A DNA stretch of 8,694 bases from CAZGSG01 sp964528095 (GCA_964528095.1 CAZGSG010000249.1:1-8694); one strand, 5' to 3'. Counted from the stretch's first letter, positions 1 to 7,094 are shown. Made by a program: numbers and translations. The notes: a model not told the origin generated them from the letters alone.

Positions 1-2
1 AA

Positions 3-443
3 GCTGTAGCAAAAGAAGAACTGATCTATACTAAATACACCCATGGTATTTTATCCGGCTTTTTCCTCAGCATTGGTTTTGGATTCTGGGCCTTTGTAAA
101 AAAAATGCAAATGCTGTTTCGTCCAAAAATGAGCCCGGCTATTTCCAATGCGTACGGGCATATGGACAAATTATCAGTATTGACCATTGAGAATACAGAC
201 CCTGCAGATGTGGAGAACGGGTTGCAGATCGGTTATACCATTCCTGACAGGATCTTTGGCAAACTACCTTTCCGCGGAGTCACGCTTTCTCTGGTAGGCA
301 GAAATCTTTTCCTTTGGGACAATGTACCCCATATAGATCCTGAAACAATGTCTTATTCCGGTGGTACCGCATTACCGGGCATTGAGAATATGAGTTTGCC
401 TTCTTCACGCAGCTATGGATTAAATCTCAGTTTCAAATTATAA
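3..443 (+). CDS. SusC/RagA-family TonB-dependent outer-membrane transporter, C-terminal fragment
   Basis: This is the last 146 codons of a protein that starts before the window; the frame is open from base 3 and ends in TAA at 441-443. The final 65 residues are typical of the SusC beta-barrel end: LQIGYTIPDRIF, then VTLSLVGRNLFLW, then PHIDPET, and a last strand SRSYGLNLSFKL that ends in a hydrophobic residue as outer-membrane barrels do. SusC proteins import oligosaccharides or other large nutrients through the outer membrane, powered by TonB, with a SusD lid. The susD gene follows after 26 bp, which supports the assignment and a shared operon. The first part of the fragment is less canonical. 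The family usually shows a segment like SFxRLRN just before LQIGY, but here ENG is joined directly to LQIGY, so a short in-frame deletion or sequence error is possible. Family call is firm; substrate unknown. Confidence 0.88.
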   Translation, partial: AVAKEELIYTKYTHGILSGFFLSIGFGFWAFVKKMQMLFRPKMSPAISNAYGHMDKLSVLTIENTDPADVENGLQIGYTIPDRIFGKLPFRGVTLSLVGRNLFLWDNVPHIDPETMSYSGGTALPGIENMSLPSSRSYGLNLSFKL

Positions 444-469
444 TCCTATCACTTATAAAAAATACATAC

Positions 470-1993
470 ATGAAACTGATTAAGATAATGATACCGGTAC
501 GTTTGCCTTGTTTTGCAAGTGCCTGCACAAAAGATTTTTCTGATACCAATACAAATAAGAACAACCCAACAGCTGTTACTCCCGATCTGTTGTTAAGCGG
601 GGTGATTAAAAGTATGATGGACCGCCAGGTAAATGAGGCCTGGGGCATCGGTAATATTGTAGTACAACATCATGCAAAGATCCAGTTTGTGAATGAAGAC
701 AGGTATGGCTGGAATGAAAGGAATGATATCTGGAATACCGTATATGGTAATTATCGCAACCTGCAGAACATATTCACCGAAGTAAAAGGCGACGCGACGA
801 ATCCTTATTACGGAGTAGCCCTGATCCTTAAATCATGGATGTTCTCCCTGGTGACAGACGCGTACGGCGATGTGCCATACACCGAAGCCGGAAAAGCAAA
901 AACAGATGGAGTTTATCAACCCGTGTATGACAAACAGGAAGATATCTACAACGGTATACTTGCCGATCTTAAAAAAGCGAATGAGGTGCTGGCTACCGCA
1001 GGAACGAATTTGAATGGAGATATACTGTATGGCGGTGGTGTTAGTGGTATTGCCAAATGGAGAAAGTTGGCTAACTCGCTTCGTCTCCGTTACCTGTTGC
1101 GGATCTCCAAAAAGAAAAATGTGAATGCCGATATGCAGGCGATCGTAGGCGATCCTGTTAATAACCCGGTATTTACCGGCAATGGTGACAATGGCGAATT
1201 AAAATATTTCTCAGCCGCGCCCAATCAATGGCCGTTATATGGAAGCCGCGTTGGTTCATTTGATGAGTTCAGGGTAAGTAAAACACTGACTGACCGGTTG
1301 ACAGCATTGAGTGATCCCCGGATCAAAGTATTTGGAAGACCTACCCAGACTTCTGTTTCCGGTGGTAATCCTGAAATAAAAGGAGTACCTAATGGGCTAA
1401 GTGATGTGGATGCACTGGCTTACAATGGCGGAGTGCAGGGCGTATCAAGAGTAGGGTATACGTTTGCATGTTTGGTATGTAACGATCCCAACCAGGCTCC
1501 GCCGGATGCCGCGGCGCCAAGAGCATTGATCATGACGTTTGCCGAATTGCAATTTGTGCTTGCGGAAGCGCGTCAGAAAGGAATGATCACTACCGGTACG
1601 GCAGATGGATATTATACCAATGGTATCACCGCTAATTTCACTTACTGGCAGTCAGTAGTGCCTGCCGCATATAATATCAACGTGACTATGCCGGTGAATT
1701 ATCTGACACAGGCTGGCGTTGTTTATGCAGGTACAGATGCGGAAAAACTGGCTAAAATAGCCTTGCAGAAATGGATCGCCTTATATTTTAATGGACTGGA
1801 AGCATGGTTTGACTGGCGCAGAACAGGAATGCCAGCTATCATTCCGGGACCGGCAAACCTGAATAATAATAAAGTACCGGTCAGGTATATCTATCCGCTG
1901 GCGGAGCAATCGCTCAATTCGGCCAATCGCAGCGCTGCTGTACAAAGACAGGGCACTGATGATATGAATACAAAAATGTGGATTGCTCAATAA
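470..1993 (+). CDS. SusD/RagB-family nutrient-binding outer-membrane lipoprotein (SusD-like_2 type)
   Basis: This 507-residue protein should be the surface lid that binds substrate and closes the SusC barrel encoded just upstream. The length is normal for the family. Recognisable segments are SDTNTNKNNPT (24-34), EAWGIGNIVVQH (56-67), GVALILKSWMFSLVTDAYGD (115-134), KWRKLANSLRLRYLLRIS (196-213), AEAR (365-368), NGLEAWFDWRRTG (441-453) and RYIYPLAEQ (472-480), which together mark the SusD-like_2 branch. Cys19 is the likely lipidated residue, followed by TKDF. The signal peptide is poor: the hydrophobic core carries Pro9, Arg11 and Pro13, and the residues before Cys19 are F-A-S-A, without the usual Leu at -3. 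The start at 470 is the first ATG after the susC stop and lies behind an A-rich leader with no Shine-Dalgarno. The operon partner SusC makes a role in nutrient uptake secure, but nothing shows which nutrient. Confidence 0.95.
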   Translation: MKLIKIMIPVRLPCFASACTKDFSDTNTNKNNPTAVTPDLLLSGVIKSMMDRQVNEAWGIGNIVVQHHAKIQFVNEDRYGWNERNDIWNTVYGNYRNLQNIFTEVKGDATNPYYGVALILKSWMFSLVTDAYGDVPYTEAGKAKTDGVYQPVYDKQEDIYNGILADLKKANEVLATAGTNLNGDILYGGGVSGIAKWRKLANSLRLRYLLRISKKKNVNADMQAIVGDPVNNPVFTGNGDNGELKYFSAAPNQWPLYGSRVGSFDEFRVSKTLTDRLTALSDPRIKVFGRPTQTSVSGGNPEIKGVPNGLSDVDALAYNGGVQGVSRVGYTFACLVCNDPNQAPPDAAAPRALIMTFAELQFVLAEARQKGMITTGTADGYYTNGITANFTYWQSVVPAAYNINVTMPVNYLTQAGVVYAGTDAEKLAKIALQKWIALYFNGLEAWFDWRRTGMPAIIPGPANLNNNKVPVRYIYPLAEQSLNSANRSAAVQRQGTDDMNTKMWIAQ

Positions 1994-2029
1994 TAGTATA
2001 GAATTTTTTATATCATACGCGTTAGTTTT

Positions 2030-2059
2030 GGCGGAACCTTTCCAGGTTTCGCCTTTTTT
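2030..2059 (+). terminator. Intrinsic terminator after susD
   Basis: A 10-bp stem, GGCGGAACCT (2030-2039) pairing with AGGTTTCGCC (2044-2053) through one G-T wobble, encloses the loop TTCC and is followed by six T residues (2054-2059). This is a classic Rho-independent terminator. It lies 36 bp after the susD stop and only 12 bp before the next start codon, so the hydrolase gene is reached by read-through or by its own promoter. TAGTTTTG (2023-2030) matches the Bacteroidota -7 consensus TAnnTTTG, but no TTTG -33 box is present at the usual spacing, so that promoter is only a weak possibility. Confidence 0.85.
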
Positions 2060-2071
2060 AAAATATGGAAC

Positions 2072-3370
2072 ATGAAAAAAGCGTTCTTCTTTTTTTATAC
2101 AATCCTGTTTGCTGTGCAGCTTTCTGCGCAGATTGCAGAGCCGGGCAAATCGCTTCCCGCATGGCAGAACGGGTATCTTGATATACATCATATCAATACA
2201 GGAAGGGGTAATGCGGCCTACTGCATATTCCCGGATGGTACCACGCTGCTTATCGATGCAGGCGAATTATCGCCGCTCGATGCACGCACATTCACCCCGA
2301 GAAATGCTTCCATTAAACCAGACAGCAGTCGTAAACCGTATGAATGGATCGTGAACTATATCCGCCAGGTAGCGCCAGCTATGAATAACCGCTCTATTGA
2401 TTATGCATTGATCACTCATTTTCATGATGATCATTTTGGTGCCTGGTATCCTGCTGCGCCCATGTCGGCATCCGGTGATTATTCACTTACCGGAATAACC
2501 GGTATAGCAGAACTGCTGCCCATCCATACATTGATAGACAGGGGTAACCCCGAGTATATATATCCTTATGATTTCCGCGCGCTGGCGGATAAGTACGGTG
2601 GAGGAGAGATTGAATTTTCCAGGACCATGCATAACTATTTTTCATTTCTTGACCAGGCAAAGAAAAAAGGAATGACACTGATGCCATTGCATGCAGGCAG
2701 TAATAGTCAGATTAAGCTCCTTAGAAATAGCAGCGCTTATACTGATTTTCATGTACGTAATATAAAAAGCAATCAATGGATCTGGACAGGTAAGGACTCA
2801 TCGGTGATCAATGTGTTTCCCGGTTTTGATCCGGCGAACCGCGAAACATGGCCGGATGAAAACAGTCTTAGCCTTGCGCTTACCATTCAGTATGGCCCTT
2901 TTTTATATTATACCGGCGGTGATAATGCCGGTAATGTTTTTTGGGGTGATAAACCCTGGCGTGATACTGAAACACCTATTGCCAAAGCTGTAGGCGAAAC
3001 AGATGTGGCTACAATGGACCATCATGGTAACCGTGACGCGGTCAATGAATATATGGTCAGTCATTTAAAGCCGAGGGTTTGGATCGGGCAGTCCTGGTCT
3101 GCAGATCACCCGGGGCATGAGGTATTGGTAAGAATGACCACGAAATATCTCTACAATGAACCAAGAGATCTTTTTGCCACGAATATGCTCGAAGCAAATA
3201 AAAATGTGATCGGTCCGCTGATCGATCGCTCATATAAAAGTTTACAGGGACATATAGTAGTGCGGGTAATGCCGGGAGGAATGGATTATTATGTGATCGT
3301 TCTTGACGATAGTAAAGCTGCTGTGCCTGTGAGCCAGGTGCTGGGCCCTTATAAAACAAAGAAAAAATAA
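2072..3370 (+). CDS. Secreted MBL-fold metallo-hydrolase, ComEC/Rec2-like
   Basis: This 432-residue protein begins with a Phe-rich signal peptide (about 1-19, ending LSA before Q20), so it should act in the periplasm or outside the cell. The metallo-beta-lactamase fold is clear: HINTGRGNAAY followed by PDGTTLLIDAG (40-64), the metal-binding HxHxDH motif as HFHDDH (116-121), an Asp ligand in TGGD (D284), and DHHGNRD (316-322) with ADHPGHE (344-350) near the C terminus. This pattern resembles the extracellular hydrolase domain of ComEC-type proteins and related phosphodiesterases or lactonases, but the real substrate cannot be read from sequence. It sits just behind the SusC/SusD pair, separated by a terminator, so it may process the compound that pair imports; that is inference. 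The start at 2072 gives a well-formed signal peptide. There is no sign of truncation, and metal ligands appear complete. Confidence 0.92.
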   Translation: MKKAFFFFYTILFAVQLSAQIAEPGKSLPAWQNGYLDIHHINTGRGNAAYCIFPDGTTLLIDAGELSPLDARTFTPRNASIKPDSSRKPYEWIVNYIRQVAPAMNNRSIDYALITHFHDDHFGAWYPAAPMSASGDYSLTGITGIAELLPIHTLIDRGNPEYIYPYDFRALADKYGGGEIEFSRTMHNYFSFLDQAKKKGMTLMPLHAGSNSQIKLLRNSSAYTDFHVRNIKSNQWIWTGKDSSVINVFPGFDPANRETWPDENSLSLALTIQYGPFLYYTGGDNAGNVFWGDKPWRDTETPIAKAVGETDVATMDHHGNRDAVNEYMVSHLKPRVWIGQSWSADHPGHEVLVRMTTKYLYNEPRDLFATNMLEANKNVIGPLIDRSYKSLQGHIVVRVMPGGMDYYVIVLDDSKAAVPVSQVLGPYKTKKK

Positions 3371-3734
3371 CAGGTAGCGCTGTAAAGCGGCCCGGCAATC
3401 ACCACTGCGATAACTGCCGCTATCTTTTCATAAGGGTAATCGTGCTGTGCTCTACCGGATAAATTTCCGGGTTAATCAACTTCATTCCAGTTGTATTTAT
3501 AATCATTTAAGCTATACTTCCGGCCTGCAATACAGGCATGATAATAGTTTCGTGCAAGCTTGGCCTGTTAACAGGGGAAGACGAGTGGGATATAAAAACA
3601 ACAATCAACTGCCGTCTGCCTGGTCAACTATTGAAACAAACAGACCTGCTGTCTGGTCTTGCCGATTGATCAACACCTGTGTCCTGGTTTCCCGGATGCA
3701 GCAGTCATTTTATTGATTTTATTTAATACTATCT
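3371..3734 (+). other. Gene-free spacer of 364 bp with small hairpins
   Basis: I see no credible gene here. The longest open frame, 89 codons, has a composition unlike its neighbours (many Arg, Asn, Ser and Cys) and no recognisable motif. Small inverted repeats are present: AGCGGC (3386-3391) with GCCGCT (3416-3421), which may be a weak terminator for the hydrolase gene; GCCTG and CAGGC around CAATA (3523-3537); the 12-bp palindrome CCTGTTAACAGG (3564-3575); and CAGAC with GTCTG around CTGCT (3641-3655). The methyltransferase promoter should lie here, but no TTTG/TAnnTTTG pair is evident. Confidence 0.5.
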
Positions 3735-4661
3735 ATGGACCTTTTACAAAAAGCCGCCAGTGATCTGCTTGCGCGTATTGATTTATTATGTAAGGACCCT
3801 TCTGCCTATGAACTTAACCGGTTTCTTGTCAGATTGTCCAATGATATTGAAACCCTGGAAATGCATTACCCCAGGGAATTGATCAGGAACGCGATCATGC
3901 CACTGCGGGCCATTGCTGCCAGATCACCTTTTCTTCATCGTGCACAAAACTGGCCCAGGGGTTACCCCGGCGATTTTCAGACAATAGAATATATACTGAA
4001 CGGAATCAATAATGCTCCAGGTGGAACACTGGCTTATATGATAGAAGAATATTTCCTGGATTCAGCTATCTGCCAGCAACACAGGAATAAGGTGCAGGCC
4101 CAGGCGGAGTTGATCAATGCCGTATTGTGCAGCAAGCGGGGTTGTAATATTCTATCGGTAGGTTGCGGGTCTTCAGCCGACCTGGAGAGCAATAAAGAAC
4201 TATTGAAGAGCGCAGCTTCCAGGATCACGCTGGCAGATAGTGACGCGGAAGCACTGGAGCACTCAAGACAACGAATAGGGGCAGGCGGTTTCTCGTTATC
4301 ATTGCTGCATGGTAATATATTGCGGATCATTCATCGCATTACAGATAAGTTCGACCTGATCATTATCGGCGGCGTATTTGATTACCTGGATGATAAAATG
4401 GTAAGGAGTATCATCGGTAAACTTGCAGCGTTATTGTTACCGGGAGGTAAACTGTTCTTCACCAATATCGCCGATGGAAATCCTTATCGTGTAAGCATGG
4501 AATATCTTGCCGACTGGCATTTGATTGAAAGAAGCGAAGAGGATCTCCGGGAATTGATCCGGCACAGCGGTGCGGTTTTTGTTTCGGAGAGTATACGCAG
4601 AGATGAAACAACACTGGCCTGCCTGGTGACACTGGAGACAGGTATGGATTCTTCCTTTTAA
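3735..4661 (+). CDS. Class I SAM-dependent methyltransferase with N-terminal PRGYPGDF motif
   Basis: This 308-residue cytoplasmic protein has two parts. The N-terminal helical region (about 1-130) contains PRGYPGDF (74-81), a motif found in a family often annotated as extracellular-factor 3-hydroxypalmitate methyl ester biosynthesis protein or simply as class I methyltransferase. The Rossmann-fold domain follows: motif I ILSVGCGSSADLE (139-151), an acidic residue after strand 2 in TLADSD (165-170), FDLIIIGGVFDYLDD (206-220) at strand 4, and LLLPGGKLFFTN (233-244). It should transfer a methyl group from S-adenosylmethionine to an unidentified small molecule or lipid. The gene stands alone: 364 bp separate it from the hydrolase gene upstream, and it is closed by a strong terminator downstream. 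The start is the only good ATG before the conserved region. Methyltransferase activity is well supported; the substrate and the link to fatty-acid signalling are not. Confidence 0.85.
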   Translation: MDLLQKAASDLLARIDLLCKDPSAYELNRFLVRLSNDIETLEMHYPRELIRNAIMPLRAIAARSPFLHRAQNWPRGYPGDFQTIEYILNGINNAPGGTLAYMIEEYFLDSAICQQHRNKVQAQAELINAVLCSKRGCNILSVGCGSSADLESNKELLKSAASRITLADSDAEALEHSRQRIGAGGFSLSLLHGNILRIIHRITDKFDLIIIGGVFDYLDDKMVRSIIGKLAALLLPGGKLFFTNIADGNPYRVSMEYLADWHLIERSEEDLRELIRHSGAVFVSESIRRDETTLACLVTLETGMDSSF

Positions 4662-4773
4662 CACTGGATGACACATAATGGTGCGGGGGCAATTTTTTAT
4701 TGCGCAGTAGTTGACCGGAATATTAGTATGCCAGGAATAAGTATGAACAGGTGAGCAATAGTTCTGATAATGT

Positions 4774-4804
4774 AACTGCCCCGTCGTGGGGCAGTTCAGT
4801 TTTT
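4774..4804 (+). terminator. Intrinsic terminator after the methyltransferase gene
   Basis: A perfect 9-bp stem, AACTGCCCC (4774-4782) with GGGGCAGTT (4788-4796), closes the loop GTCGT and is followed by CAG and a run of five T (4800-4804). It lies between the convergent methyltransferase and dehydrogenase genes. There is no T run on the minus-strand side, so it should mainly stop rightward transcription. Confidence 0.85.
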
Positions 4805-4850
4805 CATATAATTTTTTTGTAAAAGACCGGGATATCTTATAAAATTATTG

Positions 4851-5891
4851 TCATGGATTAACCAGTATTACCTTCAGCGCTTTTTCTCTTGCCGCATGTT
4901 CAAATGTATCATAGGCATTGATAATGTCAGCTAAATTAAAATGGTGAGTGACCAGTTGTTTCGAATTAAGTTTATTGGATTGAACCATTTTTAATAATAA
5001 CGGAGTGGTGACCGTATCCACCAGTCTTGTGGTGATCGTAATATTTTGTGACCATAATGTTTCCAGGTGCAGTTCCACGCTTTTGCCATGCACACCTACA
5101 TTGGCGATCCGGCCACCGGGCGCAATAATGGATTGACACAATTCAAAGGTTGCAGGAATACCAACGGCTTCGATGGCCGTGTCCACCCCCTTTTGACCTG
5201 TCAGTTCTTTTATCTTTTGAATGGCGTTTTCTTGCTGGTTATTGATCGTGTTGCTGGCTCCCATTTTTTTCGCAACTGCCAGGCGATTGTCATCCGGATC
5301 GATCATAATGATTTCAGCGGGTGAATAGAACTGTGCTGTCAGCAAACAGGCAAGTCCGATTGGTCCGGCACCAACAATGGCGACCGTATCTCCCGGCTGG
5401 ATCTTGCCATTCAGCACGCCACATTCAAAGCCGGTGGGTAAAATATCGCTTAGCATCACCAGCGCGTCTTCATCACTGCCTGCAGGTATTGGATAAAGAC
5501 TAGTATCAGCATAAGGGATACGAACATATTCAGCCTGTGTTCCGTCGATAAGATGACCAAGGATCCAGCCGCCGTTCACACAATGAGAATACATGCCCTT
5601 TTTGCAATATTCACATTTAGCACAGGAAGTAATACAGGAGATCAGCACATGATCGCCTTTTTTGAAGTTCGACAGGGCAGTACCTGCTTCTTCAATGATG
5701 CCCACCCCTTCATGACCAAGTATCCTGCCATCCACTACTTCGGGTACATCACCTTTAAGGATATGCAGATCAGTGCCACAGATAGTTGTACGGGTAATTC
5801 TGACAATAGCATCCGTGGGTTGTTGAATAGTTGGGATAGGTTTCTCTTCCCAGGATTTTTGATTGGGGCCATGGTATACGAGCGCTTTCAT
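4851..5891 (-). CDS. Zinc-dependent medium-chain alcohol dehydrogenase
   Basis: This 346-residue cytoplasmic enzyme should interconvert an alcohol and an aldehyde or ketone with a nicotinamide cofactor. The catalytic zinc site is complete: Cys38 in TICGTDLH, His60 and Glu61 in GHEGVG, and Asp149 in LSDILPTGFECG. The structural zinc loop has Cys90, Cys93, Cys96 and Cys104. The Rossmann motif is VGAGPIG (173-179), and the acidic Asp198 at the end of the second strand in IIMIDPDD favours NAD(H) over NADP(H). Full length, start and end match the family of Clostridium-type secondary alcohol and threonine-like dehydrogenases. The gene is convergent with the methyltransferase and divergent from the large spacer on its right, so it is probably transcribed alone. 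The exact substrate is not visible. Confidence 0.95.
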   Translation of the reverse strand: MKALVYHGPNQKSWEEKPIPTIQQPTDAIVRITRTTICGTDLHILKGDVPEVVDGRILGHEGVGIIEEAGTALSNFKKGDHVLISCITSCAKCEYCKKGMYSHCVNGGWILGHLIDGTQAEYVRIPYADTSLYPIPAGSDEDALVMLSDILPTGFECGVLNGKIQPGDTVAIVGAGPIGLACLLTAQFYSPAEIIMIDPDDNRLAVAKKMGASNTINNQQENAIQKIKELTGQKGVDTAIEAVGIPATFELCQSIIAPGGRIANVGVHGKSVELHLETLWSQNITITTRLVDTVTTPLLLKMVQSNKLNSKQLVTHHFNLADIINAYDTFEHAAREKALKVILVNP

Positions 5892-5987
5892 ATTGTATGT
5901 GTTTAAAGATGCAACCTAGCGAAACCGACTGCGGTTTTTAATGACCTGGAGGGGGGAAGTGTATGATCTTGGTCAGGAGAGATAATT

Positions 5988-6012
5988 CAAAATTAAAAAT
6001 GTAAAATTCAAA
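5988..6012 (-). promoter_or_regulatory. Possible Bacteroidota-type promoter for the dehydrogenase gene
   Basis: Read on the minus strand, TAATTTTG (5995-5988) fits the -7 consensus TAnnTTTG, and a TTTG (6012-6009) lies upstream. The spacing between the boxes is 13 nt, shorter than the usual 17-23, so this may be chance in AT-rich DNA. It would give a leader of roughly 90 nt. Confidence 0.25.
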
Positions 6013-6093
6013 AGGGATCCCGTGATGGGAAAAGAATACCTGGTTTTGATTCTTATATTGATTTTTCGCTGGTGATTATTACAGTAATAGTAT

Positions 6094-6124
6094 AAAAAAG
6101 GGGTAACTCTGGAAAGAGAACCCC
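6094..6124 (-). terminator. Orphan minus-strand intrinsic terminator
   Basis: On the minus strand GGGGT (6124-6120) pairs with ACCCC (6104-6100), and CTCT (6118-6115) pairs with AGAG (6110-6107), around loop TTCC with a small internal bulge. A run of six T (6099-6094) follows at once. The form is that of a Rho-independent terminator for leftward transcription, yet no gene on the minus strand ends here. It may close a small RNA encoded to the right, or be a remnant of a lost gene. Confidence 0.6.
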
Positions 6125-6389
6125 GTTAACGAACCAATGCACCAAGCTTCGATGCACAAGTAAGTTGAATTATGTCGAGTTGTTTTTGTCTTTAATTATT
6201 TACCTGTCCGGTTACATTTCATGGTCTGTATGTTGAATATATCTTATGTCCGCAGTAATCAACTAAAAATTGCTATTTATTTTTAAAGATACATTCTGCT
6301 ATATTTTTCTATATCCGTGTATACACTCTTTTTTTCAAATTATAGGCATTTCTTTCGCATCTGCTAAGTAGTTGCACTTATACTGCGAA

Positions 6390-6419
6390 AACGAATAGTC
6401 TATACTATGACTATTCGTT
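6390..6419. repeat. Perfect 11-bp inverted repeat
   Basis: AACGAATAGTC (6390-6400) and its exact reverse complement GACTATTCGTT (6409-6419) enclose the 8-nt spacer TATACTAT. Such a site could be a dimeric regulator operator, an RNA hairpin, or a recombination/transposon end. There is no T run after it, so it is not a standard terminator. Confidence 0.7.
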
Positions 6420-6442
6420 GTGAGTAAAAAATGTGTCGCTTC

Positions 6443-6471
6443 CATTAACCAATCATTAACCAGTACTGGTT
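6443..6471. repeat. Direct repeat plus 14-bp perfect palindrome
   Basis: CATTAACCA occurs at 6443-6451 and 6454-6462, one helical turn (11 nt) apart. The second copy runs into the perfect palindrome AACCAGTACTGGTT (6458-6471). The helical phasing and symmetry look like a protein-binding site, but no adjacent gene supports a specific regulator. Confidence 0.55.
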
Positions 6472-6785
6472 GCCGCTCACCTGTACTATTCCATCAGCTA
6501 AGGCAGGTAATTGAAATAAACATCGACTTTGTTGTTATTAATTCAGCGCTTTCTTTATTTCTGCTGCGGCATGACGAAACGTCTATTGAACCGCATTGGA
6601 TCAATTGTTATAAACAGGGAATTGAGTTTTGCCAGATATTGCTAATTAGTCGAGGTTGCCAATTCAATCATTAATGTCATAGTCAAAATCCGGGCATACT
6701 TAGATCTGCAATTGAGGCCAATCATAGTTGATCCAACGCGAAGGGTTGCGTTTTAAAAAAAGCGATGATTGTTTGTAATTAATGG

Positions 6786-6811
6786 ATGGCAATGAATGGC
6801 AATGAATGGCA
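6786..6811 (+). repeat. Short tandem repeat of a 10-nt unit
   Basis: ATGGCAATGA occurs twice in full (6786-6795, 6796-6805) and once in part (6806-6811), just left of the palindromic repeat mosaic. It is probably a simple-sequence expansion. Confidence 0.7.
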
Positions 6812-6848
6812 TTCGGTCTGCACTAAGATCTGGCTTCGGAGAAGCCTC

Positions 6849-6880
6849 CTGCTTTTAAATAAGGAGGCTCCTCTGGAGCC
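6849..6880 (+). repeat. Left arm of a 32-nt perfect inverted repeat
   Basis: This 32-nt arm is the exact reverse complement of 7176-7207. It contains GGCTCC-TCT-GGAGCC (6866-6880) as an internal hairpin, and its AGGAGGC (6862-6868) can alternatively pair with GCCTCCT (6844-6850) just before it, so several foldings compete. Confidence 0.9.
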
Positions 6881-6890
6881 ATAGGCCTGT

Positions 6891-6939
6891 GTATTGTTAT
6901 CTGCTATAAACAGGGAGCTCCTTCGGAGCTATGGGTTAT
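6891..6939 (+). repeat. 49-nt repeat unit, copy 1
   Basis: This unit begins GTATTGTTATCTG, continues with CTATAAACAGGG, the hairpin AGCTCC-TTC-GGAGCT (6916-6930) and ends ATGGGTTAT. It is cut off two bases later by the assembly gap. Copies are at 7046-7094 and 7232-7280. Confidence 0.85.
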
Positions 6940-6941
6940 GT

Positions 6942-7041
6942 NNNNNNNNNNNNNNNNNNNNNNNNNNNNNNNNNNNNNNNNNNNNNNNNNNNNNNNNNNN
7001 NNNNNNNNNNNNNNNNNNNNNNNNNNNNNNNNNNNNNNNNN
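6942..7041. other. Assembly gap of 100 N
   Basis: Exactly 100 undetermined bases, the usual placeholder for a gap of unknown size. The 55 bases before it (6887-6941) are identical to the 55 bases after it (7042-7096), so the two contigs may simply overlap, or the gap may hide further repeat units. Confidence 0.97.
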
Positions 7042-7045
7042 CTGT

Positions 7046-7094
7046 GTATTGTTATCTGCTATAAACAGGGAGCTCCTTCGGAGCTATGGGTTAT
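7046..7094 (+). repeat. 49-nt repeat unit, copy 2
   Basis: Identical to copy 1. It is followed by another GTATTGTTATCTGCT (7095-7109), after which the sequence departs into the AAGATC module. This copy may be the same genomic unit as copy 1 if the gap is an unmerged contig overlap. Confidence 0.8.

Larger units (their letters stand above)
5892..6785. other. AT-rich gene-free region upstream of the dehydrogenase
   Basis: About 0.9 kb carries no convincing gene on either strand. An 84-codon frame starting at GTG 6420 has no family resemblance. What can be seen: a small hairpin AAACCG-ACTG-CGGTTT (5922-5937) that would sit in the dehydrogenase leader; AT-rich direct repeats of ATTCAAAA around 5985-6013; the orphan minus-strand terminator at 6094-6124; the palindromic elements at 6390-6471; a 15-nt piece of the downstream repeat unit, TGTTATAAACAGGGA (6606-6620); and a weak hairpin AACGC/GCGTT (6735-6752) followed by TT. 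Confidence 0.5.

Noticed and set aside
3057..3398. A 113-codon minus-strand frame opposite the hydrolase gene
   Set aside because: It is the antisense shadow of a well-supported coding sequence and has no recognisable features.
3447..3716. An 89-codon frame in the spacer before the methyltransferase
   Set aside because: Composition is unlike neighbouring genes and no motif is visible; small hairpins run through it.
6420..6674. An 84-codon frame with a GTG start directly after the 11-bp inverted repeat
   Set aside because: No family resemblance, no plausible domain or signal, and it contains a piece of the repeat unit; most likely noncoding.
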